Source: an uncultured Ileibacterium sp. (GTDB lineage Bacteria > Bacillota > Clostridia > Peptostreptococcales > Anaerovoracaceae). Taken from it: 6,928 nucleotides of DNA. Shown one piece after another: positions 1 through 6,764 of the stretch. Numbering within the stretch: the first letter of the stretch is position 1; each line of letters opens with the position of its first letter. The position numbers were made by a program, and so were the translations under genes. The notes below the pieces were generated by a model, which worked only from the letters and a program-made list of their open reading frames with translations, did not search any database and had not been told where the DNA came from. The stretch covers positions 1 to 6,928 of the forward strand of contig CABTXQ010000050.1 in the NCBI GenBank assembly GCA_902488835.1, written 5' to 3'.

Positions 1-458
1 ACCCTTTGCTTTTGTCCGCCCGAAATTTCGTATGGGAATTTATTTAGTAGAGTTTCAATTCCAAGTGCCTCCGAAAGCGGCATGAGTTTTTTCTTCATTT
101 TGTCATACGAATATCCCGACAAAACAAGGGGCAACAAAATATTGTCCTTTGTGTTAAAGGTATCTAGCAAATTAAAATCTTGAAACACAAATCCGAGTTC
201 ATTTCTCCTAAACGATGCAAGTTCATTATTTTTGAATTGTCCTATATTCTTTCCACCTATGTATACTTCCCCTTCGGTAGGATTATCGAGGGTTGAAACC
301 ATGTTTAAAAGTGTAGTTTTCCCTGAACCTGACTCTCCCATTATTGCAACAAACTCTCCCTCTTCAAGCGAGAAATTTATTCCATTCAGAGCTACAGTTT
401 GGCTTCCTGTTCCCTTTGAATATATTTTTGTAAGATTCTTTACTTCTAACATCGCCAT
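1..458 (-). CDS. Bce-type ABC transporter ATP-binding protein (partial, C-terminus off the window)
   Basis: This is the nucleotide-binding subunit of a peptide-antibiotic sensing and detoxification ABC transporter (BceA/LolD-like group, MacB family). It would power a large membrane permease (BceB type) expected just beyond position 1. Reading the minus strand from the ATG at 458 gives 152 residues before the edge. Visible motifs are Walker A GESGSGKTT (residues 41-49), the Q-loop in FVFQDF (Q93) and the ABC signature ISGGQKQR (145-152). The window ends just after the signature, so Walker B and the H-loop are not seen. The start is supported by GAGGAGG at 469-475, 10 nt upstream; a second ATG two codons in is possible. 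The gene lies downstream of a response regulator and an intramembrane-sensing kinase, the hallmark arrangement of Bce modules. A separate terminator and promoter precede it, so it can be induced independently of them. The family call is firm; the substrate (for example bacitracin or a lantibiotic) cannot be read from the sequence. Confidence 0.93.
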   Translation of the reverse strand, partial: MAMLEVKNLTKIYSKGTGSQTVALNGINFSLEEGEFVAIMGESGSGKTTLLNMVSTLDNPTEGEVYIGGKNIGQFKNNELASFRRNELGFVFQDFNLLDTFNTKDNILLPLVLSGYSYDKMKKKLMPLSEALGIETLLNKFPYEISGGQKQR

Positions 459-492
459 TATAAATTTTCCTCCTCAATCGAACTATATCTAA

Positions 493-521
493 ATTATAAT
501 ATCTTATTTAAAGGCTTGCAT
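493..521 (-). promoter_or_regulatory. Putative promoter of the ABC transporter operon
   Basis: A perfect -10 hexamer TATAAT lies on the minus strand at 498-493. The position 17 bp upstream (521-516) reads ATGCAA, a poor -35. Such a weak -35 is common at promoters that need an activator, which fits the BceR-like box further upstream. The predicted transcript start is near 486, giving a leader of about 28 nt containing the GAGGAGG ribosome binding site. The region is very AT-rich, so a chance TATAAT is possible. Confidence 0.5.
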
Positions 522-530
522 TTATTTAAC

Positions 531-566
531 CTTACAAAAAACACCCCATATCTTACATTTTCGTAA
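531..566 (-). promoter_or_regulatory. Candidate BceR-type operator: inverted repeat plus an in-phase half-site
   Basis: Positions 553-566 read TTACA-TTTT-CGTAA on the plus strand. This matches the TNACA-N4-TGTAA box known for BceR-like regulators at all but one fixed position. A further copy of the half-site CTTACA occurs at 531-536, exactly 21 bp (two helical turns) from the CTTACA at 552-557. The full box is centred about 73 bp upstream of the predicted transcript start of the ABC gene, a distance compatible with activation by an OmpR-family regulator. The likely ligand is the phosphorylated response regulator encoded at 1547-2227. The box also forms part of a terminator stem, so the symmetry could have arisen for that reason alone. 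Confidence 0.45.
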
Positions 567-575
567 GTATGGGGT
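536..575 (-). terminator. Rho-independent terminator of the two-component system operon
   Basis: On the minus strand an imperfect hairpin spans 575-543. Its arms are ACCCCATACTTAC and GTAAGATATGGGGT, with one bulged base and a short GAAAAT loop, and it is followed at once by GTTTTTT. The stem begins 20 nt after the histidine kinase stop codon and precedes the ABC gene promoter. It therefore ends the response regulator/kinase transcript and separates it from the transporter transcript. Confidence 0.85.
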
Positions 576-594
576 CAGTCTATACTTTTTCGAT

Positions 595-1560
595 TCATGA
601 TATATTCCTAGGAAAAAATATGCTAAATTCACTTCCAATACCCTGCTTGGATTCTACGTGAATACTGCATCCAAGTCTATCGAGGATTTTCTTAGCAAGA
701 TATAGGCCTACTCCCGTAGAATTTCTATACCCCCTGCCATTGAATCCTGAATATCCTCTGTCAAAAATTTTAGGCAGATCAGATTCAGGTATTCCAATTC
801 CAGTATCCTGGATTACAAGAGAATTCTCCTCATCGCAAAAATAAATTTTTACCGATTCACCCTTAGAATACTTTGCTGCATTTGATATTAACTGCTCAAT
901 TGCAAGCGTGAGCCAATTGGAATCACTTATTACATTTCTTTCTATTTCTGCGTATTGCACATTTATATCTTCGTTGATAAACAAAACAGCATACTTTTTG
1001 AGTAGATTTTTAATAATTTGATTTAAATCTACAGAATCTACAAAAATCTCTGTGTCATCATTTGAAAGTTTAAGATATCCGAGTGCCATGTCTGAATACT
1101 TTTCAATTTGCAGCACTTCTGCTCTCAGCTGCTGCTTCTCATCTATGCTCAAATTCGATGCGCTGATATTTTCCCCTAATTTATTGGTTGAGGATAACAA
1201 AAGCTTCGAAGCCGCAATAGGTGTTTTAATTTGATGTACCCATATTAGGAAGAAATCAAGAATATCAGCCTTAAGTTCAGCCATATCGTTTACTTTCTGT
1301 TGATATTTCTGGCTAAGTTCAGCATATTGTTTCTCCAGACTCTTTCTGCGCTTAATCTTCATTAGCATGTATATACAATAAAATATAAATATTATCAAAA
1401 ATATCTCAGAAGTTAATACGATTAAGTCTGCTTTCTTTGACATGAATTTCATTAGAAATAGGAGAATTATTAAAAATATGCCTCCGCCCATGGCGAAAGG
1501 CAATACAGATTTTATAAAAATATATATGTATTCTCTAAGATTTTTACTACCTGAGTCCAT
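595..1560 (-). CDS. BceS-like intramembrane-sensing histidine kinase
   Basis: This sensor kinase of a Bce-type two-component system has 321 residues. The N-terminus holds two membrane segments (about 12-40 and 45-67) with almost no extracytoplasmic loop, so it lacks a sensor domain. Known members receive their signal from the partner ABC transporter. A short linker leads to the dimerisation/phosphoacceptor domain with FFLIWVHQIKTPI (phosphoacceptor H109). The ATPase domain shows the N box IEQLISNAAKYSK (N227), G1 DTGIGIP (252-258), the F box around F266 and G2 STGVGLYLAKK (281-291). I start at the ATG at 1560 because AAGGTG sits 6 nt upstream (1572-1567). A longer frame to a TTG at 1596 has no comparable ribosome binding site. 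The start overlaps the regulator gene by 14 nt, indicating translational coupling. A terminator follows 20 nt after the stop. Confidence 0.94.
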   Translation of the reverse strand: MDSGSKNLREYIYIFIKSVLPFAMGGGIFLIILLFLMKFMSKKADLIVLTSEIFLIIFIFYCIYMLMKIKRRKSLEKQYAELSQKYQQKVNDMAELKADILDFFLIWVHQIKTPIAASKLLLSSTNKLGENISASNLSIDEKQQLRAEVLQIEKYSDMALGYLKLSNDDTEIFVDSVDLNQIIKNLLKKYAVLFINEDINVQYAEIERNVISDSNWLTLAIEQLISNAAKYSKGESVKIYFCDEENSLVIQDTGIGIPESDLPKIFDRGYSGFNGRGYRNSTGVGLYLAKKILDRLGCSIHVESKQGIGSEFSIFFPRNIS

Positions 1561-2227
1561 AACCAACACCTTTTTTGGTAATAATAAGATTTTCAAGACC
1601 CATATTATTCAGTTTCTTTCTCAGTCTCGCAACATTGACAGCAAGGGTGTTATCATCGATAAAATCTTCGCCCTGCCAGCAGACTTCAATAATCGCCTGA
1701 CGCGAAACGAATCCACCTTGTGCATTTATAAGTTCTTGCAAAATCATTATCTCAGTTTTCGTAAGATCAATCTGTCCTTCTGCACATAGAAAAAGACCCC
1801 TGCTAGAATCTAGTTCGATGCGACCATAATCCTGTGATATGAAGTCATATTTTTTTGTATCCGAAAAGTCATAAGTTCTTCGCAGAATTGCTTCGACTTT
1901 GGCTCTAACAACATATAGATCAAACGGCTTGGTAATATAATTATCTCCGCCAGCCTGCATGCCGGTTACAATATCCAGAGCTTCGTTCTTAGAAGAAATG
2001 AAGACTATGGGAACGTTCGAAATTTTTCTTATTTCTTGACACCAAAAATATCCATTCCTGCTTGGAAGTATAACATCAAGCAAAACTAAGTCAGGCTTAA
2101 TCTTGTCAAAATCTTCTATGGGATTTTGGAAGTTTTCTTGTAAAAAAACTTCATAACCCCAGTTCACAAGTTCCCTGCCAAGGTACTCTCTAATCGTTCT
2201 GTCATCTTCAATTATAAGTATCTTCAT
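1547..2227 (-). CDS. BceR-like response regulator, OmpR/PhoB family
   Basis: This transcription factor has 226 residues, the usual length for the family. The receiver domain (about 1-115) has the acidic pocket E7/D8/D9, the phosphorylation site D51 in LLDVILP, S78 at the conserved Ser/Thr position, and K100 in ITKPFD. The winged-helix DNA-binding domain occupies about 129-226, with the recognition-helix region DDNTLAVNVARLRKKL and the terminal wing KKGVGYGLR. It is expected to be phosphorylated by the overlapping kinase and to activate the adjacent ABC transporter, whose upstream region carries a BceR-like box. The ATG at 2227 is preceded by a modest AAGG about 9 nt upstream. The gene begins 19 nt after the aspartate kinase stop with no terminator between. 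It may therefore be read from the upstream operon, or from a promoter inside the end of that gene that I cannot identify. Confidence 0.95.
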   Translation of the reverse strand: MKILIIEDDRTIREYLGRELVNWGYEVFLQENFQNPIEDFDKIKPDLVLLDVILPSRNGYFWCQEIRKISNVPIVFISSKNEALDIVTGMQAGGDNYITKPFDLYVVRAKVEAILRRTYDFSDTKKYDFISQDYGRIELDSSRGLFLCAEGQIDLTKTEIMILQELINAQGGFVSRQAIIEVCWQGEDFIDDNTLAVNVARLRKKLNNMGLENLIITKKGVGYGLR

Positions 2228-2246
2228 GTAAAACTACCTTAATATA

Positions 2247-3572
2247 TCAGATTTCCTCATCTTCAAACGCACCATAAATGGCTCTTATTGCATCACCCAT
2301 CTGATTGTTTTCAACACCGATTATAATATTCATCTCTGAAGAACCTTGGTCTATCATCCTCACGTTTATATCAGCCTCTGCAAGTGCAGTAAATAGCCTT
2401 GCAGAAACACCTATGTTCGATGTCATTCCTTGTCCAACTGTCGCTATCAAAGCAATATTTTGAAACACCTCTATATTATCAGGTTCGAGTTGAATCTTGA
2501 TTTGACTAATGACCTCATCAAGTTTATCGCCCAAAGAGGCATTTGAAAGCACGACTGACATAGTATCAATTCCGCTCGGAAGGTGCTCAAAGTTGACATC
2601 AAGATCCTCAAGTATGCTGAGAAGCCTACGCACAAATCCACGGCCTGTACTCATCATGTTCTTATAAAGTGCAATAACAGTGAAATCCTTAGATCCAGCT
2701 ATACCAGTTATTATTCTATTTGAACTTGGATCGTGATGTGCTGTAATAAATGTTCCCTTGTCCTTTGGAACATTGGTATTTCTAATATTTATAGGAATAT
2801 TGGCAACACGCGCTGGATAAATAGCATCCTCGTGCAAAACAGATGCTCCCATATAGGAAAGTTCTCTAAGTTCCTTATAAGATATTGAATCTATTGGCTT
2901 AGGATTTTCTACAATTCTAGGATCGGCCATCAAAAATCCTGATACATCTGTCCAGTTCTCATAAACGGATGCCTCAATTGCCTTTGCCACAAGAGCTCCT
3001 GTAATATCAGAGCCGCCACGAGAGAATGTTCTGATCCTTGTGCTACCCTTCTCGGAGCCGTAGAACCCAGGTATTACAGCTGTTTTGTGCTTAGACAATT
3101 CTTCCGACAACGCTGCATCAGTCGCATCGTGCAAAAGTTTGCCCTTATCGTCAAACAAAATAAGGCCGGCTGAGTCGACGAAATCATATCCAAGGTAGGC
3201 TGCAATCATAACAGCATTGAGGTATTCTCCCCTGCTCACGATGTAGTCTGTCGAAGAACCTTCATTTATCTTTTGGCGAATTATCTCAAAATGCTCATCA
3301 AGCACGCCGTCAACTCCAAGCTTGTGAGCAACTGCGACATAGCGATCTACAATTACTTCAAAAAGCTGCTCCCACGGCAGGTTGTGATCCATATGCGTCT
3401 TGCAGAGATAGAGCAAGTCCGTTATTTTGTTGTCTCCCTCATACCTTTTCCCGGGTGCAGAAACAACTATAAAATTTCGCCCCTCATCCTGAAGAATTAT
3501 ATCTCTTGTTTTGATAATCTGTATGCTGTCAGCAACGGATGAACCGCCGAACTTTGCAACTTTAATATTCAT
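2247..3572 (-). CDS. lysC: Aspartate kinase (monofunctional, with tandem ACT domains)
   Basis: The enzyme phosphorylates L-aspartate with ATP to 4-phosphoaspartate in the cytoplasm, the first step to lysine, threonine, methionine and (in many Firmicutes) diaminopimelate. The protein has 441 residues, a full-length monofunctional enzyme. The amino-acid kinase domain (about 1-280) has the nucleotide-binding KFGGSS (7-12), VSRGEYLNA (112-120), the substrate-region FSRGGSDITG (183-192) and WTDVSGF (207-213). Two ACT domains follow (about 290-365 and 372-438), the second with GMTSNIGVSARLFTAL; these are the usual site of feedback inhibition by end-product amino acids. The ATG at 3572 has AAGGAG 11 nt upstream, and the previous gene ends 20 nt before it. 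No room remains for a lysine riboswitch directly upstream. Which end product inhibits it cannot be told from the sequence. The family assignment is secure; lysC is the conventional symbol for a monofunctional aspartate kinase, but paralogues may exist elsewhere in the genome. Confidence 0.96.
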   Translation of the reverse strand: MNIKVAKFGGSSVADSIQIIKTRDIILQDEGRNFIVVSAPGKRYEGDNKITDLLYLCKTHMDHNLPWEQLFEVIVDRYVAVAHKLGVDGVLDEHFEIIRQKINEGSSTDYIVSRGEYLNAVMIAAYLGYDFVDSAGLILFDDKGKLLHDATDAALSEELSKHKTAVIPGFYGSEKGSTRIRTFSRGGSDITGALVAKAIEASVYENWTDVSGFLMADPRIVENPKPIDSISYKELRELSYMGASVLHEDAIYPARVANIPINIRNTNVPKDKGTFITAHHDPSSNRIITGIAGSKDFTVIALYKNMMSTGRGFVRRLLSILEDLDVNFEHLPSGIDTMSVVLSNASLGDKLDEVISQIKIQLEPDNIEVFQNIALIATVGQGMTSNIGVSARLFTALAEADINVRMIDQGSSEMNIIIGVENNQMGDAIRAIYGAFEDEEI

Positions 3573-3592
3573 CTATCGTACTACTCCTTAAA

Positions 3593-4060
3593 CTATTTCT
3601 CCAGTTCAATTTTTTTCGATCTGGATTTTACTTCTTCCAGCTGCTGGTGAAGCCTCTCATACGTACTGTGAAGGTCATCGAGATCATCCGCATCAACATT
3701 GTGTTTCATGAACAAATCCTCTGCAGCAAGCTGAAACCTTATATGGCTCTTCACAAGCTGAAGATAAGCATCGTAATTCTTACTATTATACGCATTTTTA
3801 AAACTTGCAACGTCATTCTTAATTATTTCTATCAACGCTGATTCATCAAACATGCGTCCAAGAAGCATAGGATAAGGGCTTGTTCTCTCGACATAAATTT
3901 CTCCGTTCTCTTTTATCTCATAGACATACATAACCTTAACATCGGGTGCAATTTGAAAAGTTACAATGTTAATGTGAGCAAGATGAGTTTTGATTGAGTC
4001 TGCACCTGCTTGTCTCAGTACGATATTTATCATGTCATCATTAAAAGTATCATTAAACAT
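3593..4060 (-). CDS. Conserved-looking protein of unknown function, 155 residues
   Basis: I do not recognise this protein. It reads as a soluble cytoplasmic protein with no signal peptide or membrane segment. Residues 10-65 look like mixed alpha/beta structure (strand-like VTFQIAP, VKVMYVYEIK, EIYVERTS). Residues 75-120 are mainly helical. The highly charged C-terminus (about 126-155, LHSTYERLHQQLEEVKSRSKK) looks like a short coiled coil, suggesting oligomerisation or a protein partner. I start at the ATG at 4060 because AAGAGGT lies at 4073-4067, 6 nt upstream. The frame extends to a TTG at 4108, but that extension is lysine-rich and has no good ribosome binding site. It sits 20 nt before the aspartate kinase gene with a ribosome binding site between, so the two are probably cotranscribed. 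Codon and base use match the neighbours. It is real as a gene; its role is open. Confidence 0.82.
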   Translation of the reverse strand: MFNDTFNDDMINIVLRQAGADSIKTHLAHINIVTFQIAPDVKVMYVYEIKENGEIYVERTSPYPMLLGRMFDESALIEIIKNDVASFKNAYNSKNYDAYLQLVKSHIRFQLAAEDLFMKHNVDADDLDDLHSTYERLHQQLEEVKSRSKKIELEK

Positions 4061-4066
4061 TTTTAA

Positions 4067-4073
4067 ACCTCTT
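4067..4073 (-). promoter_or_regulatory. Ribosome binding site that fixes the start of the unknown 155-residue protein
   Basis: AAGAGGT on the minus strand lies 6 nt before the ATG at 4060. The alternative TTG at 4108 has no comparable site, so the shorter reading is preferred. Confidence 0.7.
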
Positions 4074-4141
4074 TTTTTATTAAACTTTTTCCCATTTTTA
4101 ACTTTCAATTCTAAATATCCGTGCTCAAAAATAATTAATAT

Positions 4142-4170
4142 ATTATAAATATTAATATCTAATTAACATG
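4142..4170 (-). promoter_or_regulatory. Possible internal promoter before the unknown gene and lysC
   Basis: The 91-nt gap between the permease stop and the ATG at 4060 is the largest inside the upstream four-gene array. It holds a perfect TATAAT at 4147-4142 on the minus strand. The -35 position 17 bp upstream (4170-4165, CATGTT) is a poor match. A start near 4135 would give a leader of about 75 nt. The segment is almost pure A and T, so the hexamer may be chance. No convincing GC-containing terminator occurs in the gap, so readthrough from metK and the permease remains possible. Confidence 0.3.
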
Positions 4171-5417
4171 AATGCCGAAGCAACAATCATCGATAGAATC
4201 ATCACAGGCATCCCGACCTTAATAAAACTTTTGAATGTAATAAGATAACCCTGCTTATTACTAATCCCTGCTAGCACAACATTTGCCGAAGCTCCGATAA
4301 GCGTTCCATTTCCACCAAGACAAGCACCAAGAGAAATTGCCCACCAAAGTGGAACTGTATTGATGCCATCGTGTCCCATAGCTATAATCATCGGAATCAT
4401 AGTCGCAACAAATGGAATGTTATCAAGAAATGACGACAAAATAGCTGAACCCCATAGTAGTACAATCATCGTGAGCATGATATTTCCGTCTGTAAATGCA
4501 ATTAGCTCTTTAGCCAAGCTTTTTATTACACCGGTTTCTACCATACCTCCGACAACTATAAATAGCCCTACAAAGAATAGAATTGTTCCCCATTCTGCAT
4601 CTACTATTATGTGCTCAACGTTTACTTTTCCAAATATCATCATAGCCGTAGCAGCTGAAAGCGCAACTACAGATGATTCTATCCCGAGAAGTCCGTGGAA
4701 CATAAAACCAAACAAAACCAGTACTATGATTATAATGCTTTTCCTCAGTAAGCCTATATCTTCAATAGCCTTAACCTCGTCCATCTTCATGACATTTTCT
4801 ATAGACTCTGCGCTCGCGCCAAGGTTACGACCGTAAAAGAATCTGAACATCAAAATCATAACTGCCATGATTGCCACGGCTACAACACCTGTATTCTGGA
4901 GAAAATCAACAAAGCTCAAATTTGCCGCACTACCTATCATGATGTTTGGAGGGTCACCTATAAGAGTACCTGTGCCTCCAATATTGGAGCTCATTATCTG
5001 TGTCATCAAAAACGGCACGGGGTCCAGTTCAAGCACCTGACAAATAGCTATTGTCATAGGACCAACAAGCAAAACTGTTGTAACGTTATCTAGGAACGCA
5101 GACAACACAGCTGTTAAAATCATGAAGCTGACCATGATTTTCCAAGGATCACCCTTCGCTAGCTTCGCTGCTTTGATTGCAATATATTCAAACAATCCAG
5201 ACCTCTTTACGCCAGAGACAAATATCATCATTCCCACAAGAACTCCGATCGTATTAAAATCAACATATTCAATCGCTTTTTCTACATCGAGAATGTGTAA
5301 GAAAAACAATGCCATTGCACCCGCCATTGCCGCTGCCGTCCTGTGAATCTTCTCCGACATAATAGCTATCATTACAATGAAAAATACTACAACCGTTAAA
5401 ATCTGATTTGTTTCCAA
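4152..5417 (-). CDS. ArsB/NhaD/SLC13-like (ion transporter superfamily) permease, substrate unknown
   Basis: This polytopic inner-membrane transporter of 421 residues has about 11-12 hydrophobic segments. It resembles the CitMHS/P-protein branch of the ion transporter superfamily, which includes arsenite, Na+/H+ and anion or dicarboxylate carriers. It shows a two-fold internal repeat. The first half has FLDNVTTVLLVGP (108-120) and GGTGTLIGDPPNIMIG (147-162). The second has FLDNIPFVATMIP (330-342) and GGNGTLIGASANVVLAG (368-384). The paired FLDN and GTLIG re-entrant loops are the usual substrate-binding elements. The start is TTG at 5417, supported by GGGAGG exactly 7 nt upstream; the next Met is residue 16. 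That ribosome binding site overlaps the metK stop, so the gene is coupled to metK and under the same SAM riboswitch. This hints at a substrate linked to sulfur or methionine metabolism, but that is inference and family members vary widely. Confidence 0.88.
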   Translation of the reverse strand: METNQILTVVVFFIVMIAIMSEKIHRTAAAMAGAMALFFLHILDVEKAIEYVDFNTIGVLVGMMIFVSGVKRSGLFEYIAIKAAKLAKGDPWKIMVSFMILTAVLSAFLDNVTTVLLVGPMTIAICQVLELDPVPFLMTQIMSSNIGGTGTLIGDPPNIMIGSAANLSFVDFLQNTGVVAVAIMAVMILMFRFFYGRNLGASAESIENVMKMDEVKAIEDIGLLRKSIIIIVLVLFGFMFHGLLGIESSVVALSAATAMMIFGKVNVEHIIVDAEWGTILFFVGLFIVVGGMVETGVIKSLAKELIAFTDGNIMLTMIVLLWGSAILSSFLDNIPFVATMIPMIIAMGHDGINTVPLWWAISLGACLGGNGTLIGASANVVLAGISNKQGYLITFKSFIKVGMPVMILSMIVASAFMLIRY

Positions 5418-5424
5418 ATATCTA

Positions 5425-5430
5425 CCTCCC
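5425..5430 (-). promoter_or_regulatory. Ribosome binding site fixing the TTG start of the permease
   Basis: GGGAGG lies 7 nt before TTG at 5417. Its first G is also the last base of the metK TAG stop codon (5432-5430). Terminating metK ribosomes therefore sit on this site, favouring translational coupling. Confidence 0.85.
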
Positions 5431-6638
5431 TAAATGCCTGCTTTTTCCTTTATAATATCAACCTTATCAGTTCTCTCCCAGGTTAGATCTATATCTGTTC
5501 TACCAAAATGTCCGCTGCCTGCGACCTGCCTGTAAATAGGCTTTCTTAAATCTAAATCTCTAATTATTGAAGCTGGTCTCAAATCGAACACTTCATTTAT
5601 TATTTCAACTATCCTCTCCTCAGCGATTTTCTCTGTCCCAAAGCATTCAACTGAAACGCTTACAGGTCTTGCTACGCCTATCGCATAAGCAAGCTGAATC
5701 TCACACTTATCCGCTAGGCCTGCAGCTACTATGTTCTTTGCTACATATCTTGCTGCGTAACTTGCTGATCTATCTACCTTTGTAGGGTCCTTCCCTGAGA
5801 ATGCACCGCCTCCATGTCTTGCACATCCGCCGTAGGTATCAACTATTATCTTTCTGCCAGTAAGGCCTGAGTCGCCATGTGGTCCACCTATTACGAAGCG
5901 TCCTGTTGGATTAACAAAATATTTTGTTGCATCATCGAGCAGGTCTGCTGGAATTACTGGTTTGATTACGTGCTCGATTATATCCTTTCTGATTTGCTCC
6001 TGTGTTACGTCCGGATTATGCTGCGCACTGACTACAATTGCATCGACTCTGACAACTTTGTCGTTATCGTATTCAATGGTCACCTGAGTTTTGCCGTCAG
6101 GTCTTAGGTAGGTTAGAGTGCCGTCCTTTCTGACTTTAGTCAACTGTCTTGCAAGCTTATTAGCAAGCGCGATTGGCATTGGCATAAGTTCTTTAGTCTC
6201 ATTGCAGGCATAACCGAACATCATTCCCTGGTCTCCTGCACCTGTATCTAGGCTGTCATGACCTATCTTCGTCTCATCCTCACTTTTCAGCTCTCCGTCC
6301 TTATATTCAAGAGCCTTGTCAACCCCCATTGCGATATCAGATGACTGCTCATCTATTGATGTTAGGACTGCGCATGTGTTGCCGTCGAATCCATATTCTG
6401 CATTATCATATCCAATTTTGCAAATTACTTCTCTTGCAATCTTAGGAATATCTATATAACAATTCGTTGTGATTTCTCCCATTAGCATCGCATATCCTGT
6501 GTTTACAGTTGTTTCACAAGCGACCCTTCCAGTCGGGTCCTGATCCATTATCGCATCAACTACGGCATCGGAAATCTGGTCGCAAACCTTGTCCGGGTGT
6601 CCCTCAGTAACCGATTCTGAAGTAAATAATCTTTTCAT
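5430..6638 (-). CDS. metK: S-adenosylmethionine synthetase (methionine adenosyltransferase)
   Basis: The enzyme makes S-adenosylmethionine from methionine and ATP, releasing phosphate and pyrophosphate, in the cytoplasm. The protein has 402 residues, the normal length. It shows SVTEGHPDK near the N-terminus (G13-K17, ATP-binding histidine H14). The two family signatures are GAGDQGMMFGY (133-143) and the phosphate-binding loop GGGAFSGKD (276-284). YAIGVARPVSV and GHFGR are also present at the expected C-terminal positions. All three domains appear intact. The ATG at 6638 follows an AAGGAAGAG ribosome binding site. A SAM-I riboswitch with a terminator lies upstream, so high SAM should stop transcription, giving end-product feedback. 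The permease gene starts 12 nt downstream and is cotranscribed. Confidence 0.98.
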   Translation of the reverse strand: MKRLFTSESVTEGHPDKVCDQISDAVVDAIMDQDPTGRVACETTVNTGYAMLMGEITTNCYIDIPKIAREVICKIGYDNAEYGFDGNTCAVLTSIDEQSSDIAMGVDKALEYKDGELKSEDETKIGHDSLDTGAGDQGMMFGYACNETKELMPMPIALANKLARQLTKVRKDGTLTYLRPDGKTQVTIEYDNDKVVRVDAIVVSAQHNPDVTQEQIRKDIIEHVIKPVIPADLLDDATKYFVNPTGRFVIGGPHGDSGLTGRKIIVDTYGGCARHGGGAFSGKDPTKVDRSASYAARYVAKNIVAAGLADKCEIQLAYAIGVARPVSVSVECFGTEKIAEERIVEIINEVFDLRPASIIRDLDLRKPIYRQVAGSGHFGRTDIDLTWERTDKVDIIKEKAGI

Positions 6639-6764
6639 TTCTCTTCCTTTCTTAAAAACATCTCAGCATAGTTTGATATCTTAAGCGTAAACGCAAAATA
6701 GGTCTGATATTCCAAATATATTTGGTTTTAATAGCCTAGTTTACTAAAGACTTTGCTGAAAACT
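6639..6764 (-). other. Structured 126-nt leader between the riboswitch terminator and metK
   Basis: No gene is visible here. On the minus strand it contains a perfect 14-bp palindrome CCAAATATATTTGG (6725-6712) and a small hairpin GCGTTTACGC (6694-6685). A 6-bp long-range pairing, TCAGCA (6759-6754) with TGCTGA (6668-6663), would close a large loop around both. The metK ribosome binding site lies just 3' of this closed element. No convincing promoter was found in it. Confidence 0.5.

Noticed and set aside
232..492. 86-codon open frame on the plus strand at the left end
   Set aside because: It is the mirror of the ABC ATPase Walker A region, which reads correctly on the minus strand.
1442..1789. 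115-codon open frame on the plus strand across the regulator/kinase junction
   Set aside because: It is antisense to two well-supported genes with clear motifs and has no recognisable domain.
3573..3592. Lysine riboswitch upstream of lysC
   Set aside because: Only 20 nt separate lysC from the previous gene, and no lysine-box core motifs are seen in the 91-nt gap before that gene.
4079..4108. Promoter TTGAAA-18-TTTAAT upstream of the unknown gene
   Set aside because: The hexamers are acceptable, but the predicted transcript start (about 4072) would fall inside the ribosome binding site, leaving almost no leader.
4061..4108. N-terminal extension of the unknown protein to a TTG at 4108
   Set aside because: It is lysine-rich translation of AT-rich intergenic sequence without a ribosome binding site, and the ATG at 4060 has a good one.
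4360..4836. 158-codon open frame on the plus strand
   Set aside because: It lies wholly antisense to the permease, encodes a low-complexity S/T/I/P-rich sequence typical of a shadow of membrane-protein codons, and has no ribosome binding site.
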